Assembly (NCBI RefSeq): GCF_000023325.1
Contig: NC_012785.1
Coordinates: forward strand, 1,860,001 to 1,924,000
DNA from: Kosmotoga olearia TBF 19.5.1
GTDB taxonomy: Bacteria > Thermotogota > Thermotogae > Petrotogales > Kosmotogaceae
DNA: 64,000 bases
Direction of reading: 5' to 3'
Part shown: one piece after another, positions 59,080-64,000 of the stretch
How the letters are laid out: each line of letters begins with the position of its first letter
Position numbering within the stretch: position 1 is the first letter of the stretch
The notes under the pieces: model-generated
Told to the model about the DNA's origin: nothing
The model's input: only the letters and a program-made list of their open reading frames with translations
Databases searched by the model: none
Program-made: the position numbers and the translations under genes

Positions 59080-59576
59080 CCTCAATGAGAACGATCTGGG
59101 AGATTCTCTGGGATTACGATCCCAATGCTCTTGTGGTTGTAGATGAAAAGTTCAAGATTCGGATAGTAAATCCAGCCTTCAGAAAACTTTTCAAGTTTCA
59201 TGAAGATGAGCAGATTGTGGGAAAGCATCTGAGCGAGATTTTCGAGGATGTCAAGGTTTTTGAAAAGGTTAGAGATGAAAATACTGTCATTAAGAATCAA
59301 AGGATGTACTTTCCCAAATATGACTTGAATGTGAACGTTGTGATATTCCCTATTCCTGAAGCCAAAATGATTGCAGCTATACTCATTGATATGACCTCAG
59401 AGATAGAACGGGAGAAAAAATCTCTGGAATTGAAAATGAAAGCCGCGGAACAGGTGCAGGCTGTTGTTGATAAACAGATGCAGATTGCTCAGGAAATAGC
59501 TTCCATACTTGGTGAAACGGTTGCAGAGACTAAGGCTCAGCTTATTAAGCTCAGGGACCTGATTACCCGGGAGTGA
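59076..59576 (+). CDS. PAS-domain signalling protein
   Basis: The 166-residue protein has one PAS domain (about 8-112: YDPNALVVVDEKFKIRIVNPAFRKLF ... ILIDMTSEIE) followed by a coiled coil (about 112-150). There is no output domain, so it probably signals through partners such as the next protein. It starts with TTG overlapping the previous stop (ATG at 59085 is an alternative) and overlaps the phosphatase gene. Confidence 0.85.
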   Translation: MTSMRTIWEILWDYDPNALVVVDEKFKIRIVNPAFRKLFKFHEDEQIVGKHLSEIFEDVKVFEKVRDENTVIKNQRMYFPKYDLNVNVVIFPIPEAKMIAAILIDMTSEIEREKKSLELKMKAAEQVQAVVDKQMQIAQEIASILGETVAETKAQLIKLRDLITRE

Positions 59577-59581
59577 TTGCG

Positions 59582-60745
59582 TTGCCGATTAGGGCAGGGG
59601 TGACAGTTAAACAACTGAATAAATATGGAGAAGAACTTTGTGGTGATACGGTAAAGATTAAGAAGATTTCTGGTGCGACTATCGTAGTCCTTTCAGATGG
59701 TTTGGGAAGCGGAGTTAAAGCGAGGATACTTTCTTCCCTGACATGTGAGATAATCGTCACGCTTTTCGAACAGGGAATAGATTTAAAAGAAACGGTACAT
59801 ACTCTTGCTAAAACGCTTCCTGTGTGTAAAGTACGAGGAATAGCCTATTCAACCTTTACGATATGTATTGTTAATGAAGATGGCGAGGTTCGTATAATAA
59901 ATTACGATGGCCCACCGCCTGTGATTATAAAGCGTGGTCAATTGATAGATCCGCGAACTTTAGGAGCCTATAAAAACATTGAAGGCAGGAAGATTCTTGA
60001 TGTTCGTTTTAAAGGAGACCCCGGAGACGCGATTTTCATGATGTCTGACGGTGTTTTACATGCAGGCCTTGGAAACCTTATGAACTTTGGGTGGGGTTGG
60101 GAAAACGTCGCAGAATACCTGCGAAAAGCCTTTGTCAAATATGATTCCTCCAGGAAAGCTGTGGAAAATGTGATGGAACTTACCAACAATTACTACGGCG
60201 GACAGCCTGGAGATGACTCAACACTTGTTGGAATAAGAATAAAGGAAAAGAAGAATTTGGTGATATTTACCGGTCCGCCCCTTGATCCAGCGATGGATAG
60301 CTACGTTGTCAACCGCTTCCTTTCCCATAAAGACGCAACAAAGGTTGTGTGTGGCGGAACAACAGGAAATATTGTTGCCAGAGAGTTAGGACAGGAAATA
60401 GAGGTTGACCTTTCGACAATGCTTGATGACGTTCCTCCAGTGGGAAAGTTGGAAGGAGTTGATCTTGTCGCTGAAGGTGTTCTCACATTGAAAAAAGTGA
60501 TAGCCATTCTTAAGAAATATGGTGTGGATGCTGAGAGCATCCCTCATGGCAAGGATGGAGCCACCCTGATGGCGAGGATGCTAGCAGAAAGTGAAGAAAT
60601 AACTCTAATGGTTGGCCAAAGAATAAATCCATTTTATCAGAATCCTTCTCTTCCCTTTGACATGTCAGTAAGGCATAATCTTATTACTGAGCTCGTTTCA
60701 ATTCTAGAAAAAGCCGGGAAGAAAGTTACGGTCGAATATTTTTAG
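59582..60745 (+). CDS. SpoIIE/PP2C-type serine phosphatase
   Basis: A protein of about 387 residues with a PP2C-like SpoIIE domain (about 1-215): GEELCGDTV, VVLSDGLGSGVKAR with a metal Asp, IFMMSDGVLHAG and GQPGDDSTLVGI with the other acidic ligands. The remaining 170 residues or so (GPPLDPAMDSYVV ... GKLEGVDLVAEGVLT) form a second domain that I cannot name. SpoIIE-type enzymes usually dephosphorylate anti-anti-sigma factors. TTG at 59582 has GGGAG at 8 nt; GTG at 59573 overlaps the PAS stop. Confidence 0.85.
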   Translation: MPIRAGVTVKQLNKYGEELCGDTVKIKKISGATIVVLSDGLGSGVKARILSSLTCEIIVTLFEQGIDLKETVHTLAKTLPVCKVRGIAYSTFTICIVNEDGEVRIINYDGPPPVIIKRGQLIDPRTLGAYKNIEGRKILDVRFKGDPGDAIFMMSDGVLHAGLGNLMNFGWGWENVAEYLRKAFVKYDSSRKAVENVMELTNNYYGGQPGDDSTLVGIRIKEKKNLVIFTGPPLDPAMDSYVVNRFLSHKDATKVVCGGTTGNIVARELGQEIEVDLSTMLDDVPPVGKLEGVDLVAEGVLTLKKVIAILKKYGVDAESIPHGKDGATLMARMLAESEEITLMVGQRINPFYQNPSLPFDMSVRHNLITELVSILEKAGKKVTVEYF

Positions 60746-60756
60746 GGGGTGCCATA

Positions 60757-60990
60757 ATGAAAGTCAAAGTATGTGTCGGAACGATGTGTCATTTGATGGG
60801 AGCCAGTGAAATATTGACTGTGATACAGGAAATCGCCGATAATGATCCCAACATAGAATTAGTTGCTGTAACGTGCCCAGGATACTGCCATGTCGGGAAA
60901 AAGCCTCCAATAATAGAAATAAATGGTCAGGTATATGAGAATGTCACTGTTGAGAGCGTCTACCATATATTGAAAGAGGTGGACAAATGA
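60757..60990 (+). CDS. Second thioredoxin-like [2Fe-2S] ferredoxin
   Basis: The 77-residue protein has CVGTMCHLMGAS near 6 and TCPGYCHVGKKPP near 40, the same four-Cys pattern as the first gene of the operon. The two are clearly related but diverged. GGGGGTG precedes the ATG. It overlaps the hydrogenase-like gene by 4 nt and probably passes electrons to or from it. Confidence 0.84.
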   Translation: MKVKVCVGTMCHLMGASEILTVIQEIADNDPNIELVAVTCPGYCHVGKKPPIIEINGQVYENVTVESVYHILKEVDK

Positions 60991-62423
60991 GAAACGTAAT
61001 AACAACAGAACTTACAAAACTTAGAAGGCAAATTTATATCAAACTGCTTCAGAAAATAATTTCGGGTAAGTACAACGAGATTCCCAAGATATCGAAAGAA
61101 ATAATCAAAGAGGGAAGCATCCCGCAAGGTCAAGATGTTTACAAAACAAAGATAACGATTGATGAAACAATCAAGATTATTCTCGGGACGGATTATTCTA
61201 AAACCAAAGATCTGGAGCTATATGAGCTAATACCGGAAATGGAAGCGATACTCAAAGGTGAAAGTCCCTTAATGAACAAAAGCGGGAAAGTTATAAATAT
61301 AATCAGGGAAATATGTGATGGATGTCCACTACCGAGTTATCATATCACAGACATGTGCCGTAATTGTTCGGCGAAATACTGTATAAATAGCTGTCCGAGA
61401 AATGCCATTCCAATTGTTGACGGAAAACCAAAAATAGATTCGGAAAAATGTGTCGGTTGTGGACTCTGTGCGAAGAACTGTCCTTATGGTGCCATAATAA
61501 AAATTCAACGCCCGTGTGTTTCAGCATGTGCCGTTGGCGCTACATACTCAGATGAAAATGGCTTTGTTTTAATTGACGATGAAAAATGCGTTCAGTGTGG
61601 AGAATGTGCGGTAGCATGTCCCTTCGGGGCAATAGTTGAAAGCTCTTCGATCGGTCAGGTCGCTGTCAGGCTTGGAAAAGAACCGATGGTGGCCATATTT
61701 GCCCCGGCTTCAGTGGCACAGTTTGGACCAAGGGTCTCGCTTGGTCAATTCAAAAAAGCCCTCAAAGAAGTGGGCTTCGTTGATGCTTTTGAGGTTGCCA
61801 TTGGAGCGGATATGGTAGCCAAAGAAGAAGCGGAATATGTGGAAGAGAATCTTGAAAGGCTTGGGTTCATAACCACTTCCTGTTGTCCGGCTTTCAAAAG
61901 AATGATAGAAACGAGATTTCCAGAACTTGTCGAACATATTTCGCCTTCCCTTTCTCCAATGCACATGCTTGCTAAAAAGATTAAGGAAGACTATCCAAAC
62001 GCCAAGGTTGTTTTTATAGGACCATGTATAGCAAAGAAATATGAAGTTACCCTTCAACCATATACCGATTATGCACTGACATATGAAGAAATTGCCTCCA
62101 TATTTGCGGTTAAAGGGATAGAACCAGCAAATGTAGAAGAGGAAGAACTCAATAACGCAACTCCTTATGGAAGACTGTTTGCTACCTCTGGCGGAGTGGC
62201 TGAAGCAGTTAAAAGCTTCGCAAACAAAGAGTTCGAAACAGTTGTCTGTTCAGGGTTAAAAGAGTGCATACAAACATTAGAAAAAGCAAAAAAGGGCGAA
62301 GTAAAAGGATTAATTGAAGGAATGAGCTGTGAAGGTGGCTGTATTTCTGGAACAAGAGTGATGGTAAATCCTCGAATCGCAATGTCAAACCTGAAAAGGC
62401 TCTTCAAAGTTGAGGAAACTTGA
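60987..62423 (+). CDS. [FeFe]-hydrogenase-like protein, probable sensory type
   Basis: The 478-residue protein has [4Fe-4S] motifs in the middle (CRNCSAKYCINSCP near 124, CVGCGLCAKNCP near 155, CVQCGECAVACP near 201) and an H-cluster domain with TSCCP (297-301), GPCIAKKYE (345-353) and MSCEGGC (446-452). All four Cys ligands of the H-cluster are kept. The L2 and L3 motifs deviate from catalytic enzymes (GPC for MPC, SCEGG for ACPGG) and the small-subunit tail is absent. The operon partners, PAS and SpoIIE-type phosphatase, match the arrangement reported for putative sensory hydrogenases. Confidence 0.88.
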   Translation: MRNVITTELTKLRRQIYIKLLQKIISGKYNEIPKISKEIIKEGSIPQGQDVYKTKITIDETIKIILGTDYSKTKDLELYELIPEMEAILKGESPLMNKSGKVINIIREICDGCPLPSYHITDMCRNCSAKYCINSCPRNAIPIVDGKPKIDSEKCVGCGLCAKNCPYGAIIKIQRPCVSACAVGATYSDENGFVLIDDEKCVQCGECAVACPFGAIVESSSIGQVAVRLGKEPMVAIFAPASVAQFGPRVSLGQFKKALKEVGFVDAFEVAIGADMVAKEEAEYVEENLERLGFITTSCCPAFKRMIETRFPELVEHISPSLSPMHMLAKKIKEDYPNAKVVFIGPCIAKKYEVTLQPYTDYALTYEEIASIFAVKGIEPANVEEEELNNATPYGRLFATSGGVAEAVKSFANKEFETVVCSGLKECIQTLEKAKKGEVKGLIEGMSCEGGCISGTRVMVNPRIAMSNLKRLFKVEET

Positions 62424-62450
62424 TTATTTTACTTTCAGGATAATTTACAA

Positions 62451-62491
62451 AAAGGCTGGCATACTTGGCGGATGTCAGCCTTTCTATTTTT
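62451..62491 (+). terminator. Terminator of the hydrogenase-sensor operon
   Basis: AAAGGCTGGCAT and ATGTCAGCCTTT form a 12-position stem with one G-T pair, followed by CTATTTTT. Confidence 0.85.
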
Positions 62492-62537
62492 AAGACGAAG
62501 GGTCATTTTAAAGAAATTAACGATATTATTTATGCCC

Positions 62538-63122
62538 CTAGTTTAGAAGTTTATATTTGTTGGAAAGAATTCTTCTCAAGGATTGTGCGTCGGAGAAGAC
62601 AATCCCGTTTATACCAATAGAATTTGCAGCTTCAACGTTTTTAGGTGAATCATCGATTAAAATACATTCGGAAGGCTCAATTTTTTCTGAATCGAGAATA
62701 TACTTGTAGAAGTTTATATCTGGTTTTGCGTAACCAATGACGTTAGAAGCATAAACTTTCTGAAAAATGGAATAATCGCCTCTATTAATATGCACTTTAT
62801 AATGAGAATCAATAGTATTCGTCCCGAGCACCACACGGATTTTCTGTTTAAGTTCGTGAATAATATCCACAGTTTCCGGGTTTATGTTGGGTTTGAAAAA
62901 GGTTACCTATAAATCTTCTTTGATTTCTTTGCCATAGTTTTTTGAGAAGCTTTTCCAAAAGTCTTCCGTGGAGAGTTTGCCTTTTTGGAGAAGCGCAAAA
63001 TTTTCTTGACCGGCAAACTTAGTGAATTCTTTTTCTTTAATACGAAGATATTTGGAGATAAAAGGAACTACGGCTGTATTGTATGCTACAACTCCACCCA
63101 TGTCAAAAATGCAAAGCTTCAT
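62538..63122 (-). pseudogene. HAD-superfamily hydrolase interrupted by an in-frame amber codon
   Basis: The gene begins MKLCIFDMGGVVAYN behind AAGGAGG and continues with LGTN (motif II), GYAKPDINFYKYIL (motif III) and CILIDDSPKNVEAANSIG (motif IV), a complete HAD-IA layout of about 194 codons. A TAG at 62907-62909 stops translation after codon 71. The frame continues without shift on both sides (KEIKEDL-stop-VTFFKPNINPE), so one base change, for instance TGG to TAG, would explain it. Motif I has Gly in place of the second Asp, as in the FDxGGV subgroup. Confidence 0.82.
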
Positions 63123-63321
63123 AAAATTCCTCCTTAAAAAAATACGATCAAAAACTACCTTTGGTTATATAAAAATGTATAGGCAAGAAAACTCAAATAT
63201 ATAGCTGAAGACAGCAATATTTAACCAATAAAAATGCCTATTTGTAATGTCAAGAATGTTTTTGGCAATATAAAAATCCAGCGTTTGGAAAAATAAAAAA
63301 CCAGCACCCGGGGTAAAAAAA
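63123..63321. other. AT-rich gap between the HAD pseudogene and istB
   Basis: About 200 nt with no gene. The minus strand holds a perfect TTGACA (near 63250) with only a weak TATTGG at 17 nt. The sequence near 63305-63320 could be the end of the IS21-type element, but I cannot define its inverted repeat without the other end. Confidence 0.4.
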
Positions 63322-63990
63322 TTAAGTCTTAATACTCGAATGTTCCAATCGGTAACTCTTGCCTGCAAATACGAATAAATGGCAATGGTGAATCAATCTG
63401 TCTATTATGGCACTGGTGAGTTTCTCATCGTAGAATATCCCATTCCATTTGCTGAACTCAAGGTTCGTTGTGATTATTACGCTGTTCCTCTCATATCTTT
63501 CCGCAATCACTTGAAACAAGAGTTGCGCTCCTTCCCGGTCTAAAGGTATGTAACCCCATTCGTCGCATATGAGCAAATCTGTCTTTCTGAGTGTCTTCAA
63601 GAACCTCTTCAATGTTCCGTTGCTTTTTGCTTCCACAAGTTCATTTACCAGTGTGGCCGTTCTGTAAAATCTGACTTTCTTTTCCCGGTTACAAGCTGCG
63701 ATACCTATGGCTGTTGCCATGTGTGTTTTTCCTGTTCCTACAGGGCCATACAGTATTAGGTTCTCTTTCTTTCCCAGAAACCTCCCTTCTTGTAATTCTT
63801 CCAATGTTATACTCTTGGGTATCTGTACGTTTTCAAAACTGTAGTCTTCGAAGGTTTTCATTACCTCGAAATTCGCCTGTTTTAGATAACGATTTTTACG
63901 TGATACCCGTCTGTTTTCAATCTCCAGCTTCAGTAGTTTCACCAGGAATTCCTCGTTGGTTTCTGCCTGTATCTTTTGGTAGTTTTCCAC
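63322..63990 (-). CDS. istB: IS21-family IstB-like ATPase, possibly 5'-truncated by the window
   Basis: The 222-residue sequence is an AAA+ transposition helper: Walker A LYGPVGTGKTHMA near 80, Walker B LLICDEWGYIPLD near 138, and ITTNLEFSKWN near 175. IstB loads the IstA transposase at the target. The GTG at 63990 has no good ribosome-binding site, the frame stays open to the window edge, and family members are about 250 residues, so the real start and istA probably lie beyond 64000. Confidence 0.88.
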   Translation of the reverse strand: MENYQKIQAETNEEFLVKLLKLEIENRRVSRKNRYLKQANFEVMKTFEDYSFENVQIPKSITLEELQEGRFLGKKENLILYGPVGTGKTHMATAIGIAACNREKKVRFYRTATLVNELVEAKSNGTLKRFLKTLRKTDLLICDEWGYIPLDREGAQLLFQVIAERYERNSVIITTNLEFSKWNGIFYDEKLTSAIIDRLIHHCHLFVFAGKSYRLEHSSIKT

Positions 63991-64000
63991 TATACTTTTT

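Noticed and set aside
63165-63368. A hydrophobic 67-codon frame on the minus strand near istB
   Set aside because: It overlaps the istB 3' end in another frame, has no ribosome-binding site, and its hydrophobicity follows from AT-rich sequence.

Overview
The window looks like a chromosomal segment of a thermophilic, fermentative member of the Thermotogota, most likely the Kosmotoga/Mesotoga side of the phylum. This is inferred from gene content and order: valS-folC-ruvA-glmU-prs-rplY, SpoVS, pyruvate phosphate dikinase, an Mbh-like Mrp cluster and a PAS/SpoIIE/[FeFe]-hydrogenase-like operon. Moderate GC and very frequent TTG starts behind strong Shine-Dalgarno sites fit. No database search was possible, so the genus is a guess.

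Layout. 1-14.6 kb (mostly minus strand): a translation/nucleotide/cell-wall operon (valS to rplY), a DUF1385 membrane protein, spoVS with a long structured leader, and a carbon/ferredoxin cluster (ppdK, an OadB-like sodium-pump subunit, a ferredoxin and a 2-oxoacid:ferredoxin oxidoreductase alpha subunit). 14.8-26.1 kb: glutamine synthetase, an FKBP, a dipeptide epimerase, a transglutaminase-fold protein, a Lys-Leu-Gly tRNA operon, then coaX, three radical SAM genes, folK and RNase P RNA. 26.1-27.5 kb: a repeat island carrying an ORF-less group II intron. 27.5-43 kb: OsmC, an aldo/keto reductase, a surface-sugar cassette, CorA with a probable leader peptide, an ATP-grasp enzyme, a regulator/membrane-protein pair, a glycerate-kinase operon and cinA. 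43-49.4 kb: one tightly coupled operon of murA, a radical SAM gene and a seven-gene Mrp-type cation/proton antiporter. 49.4-50 kb: second repeat island. 50-55.8 kb: DegV and the phoH-HD-ybeY-DUF1015-ispD operon. 55.8-58.75 kb: repeat-rich accessory region with an IS3-family element and an MntA/HepT toxin-antitoxin pair, bracketed by 39-nt inverted repeats. 58.8-62.4 kb: a probable redox or H2 sensing operon. 62.5-64 kb: a HAD gene broken by an in-frame amber codon and an IS21-type istB at the edge.

The observations most worth checking are: (i) a 12-codon leader ORF with a near-perfect Shine-Dalgarno site ahead of corA, with acidic/proline content and alternative RNA pairings, resembling magnesium-sensing leader peptides; (ii) an Mrp/Mbh-type membrane subunit fused to what looks like a one-lobed extracellular-solute-binding-protein domain; (iii) arrays of 15-nt mini-hairpins with an exact 21-nt period, recurring in the same order at several loci, one of them the landing site of the group II intron; (iv) a multi-helix structured 5' leader on spoVS.
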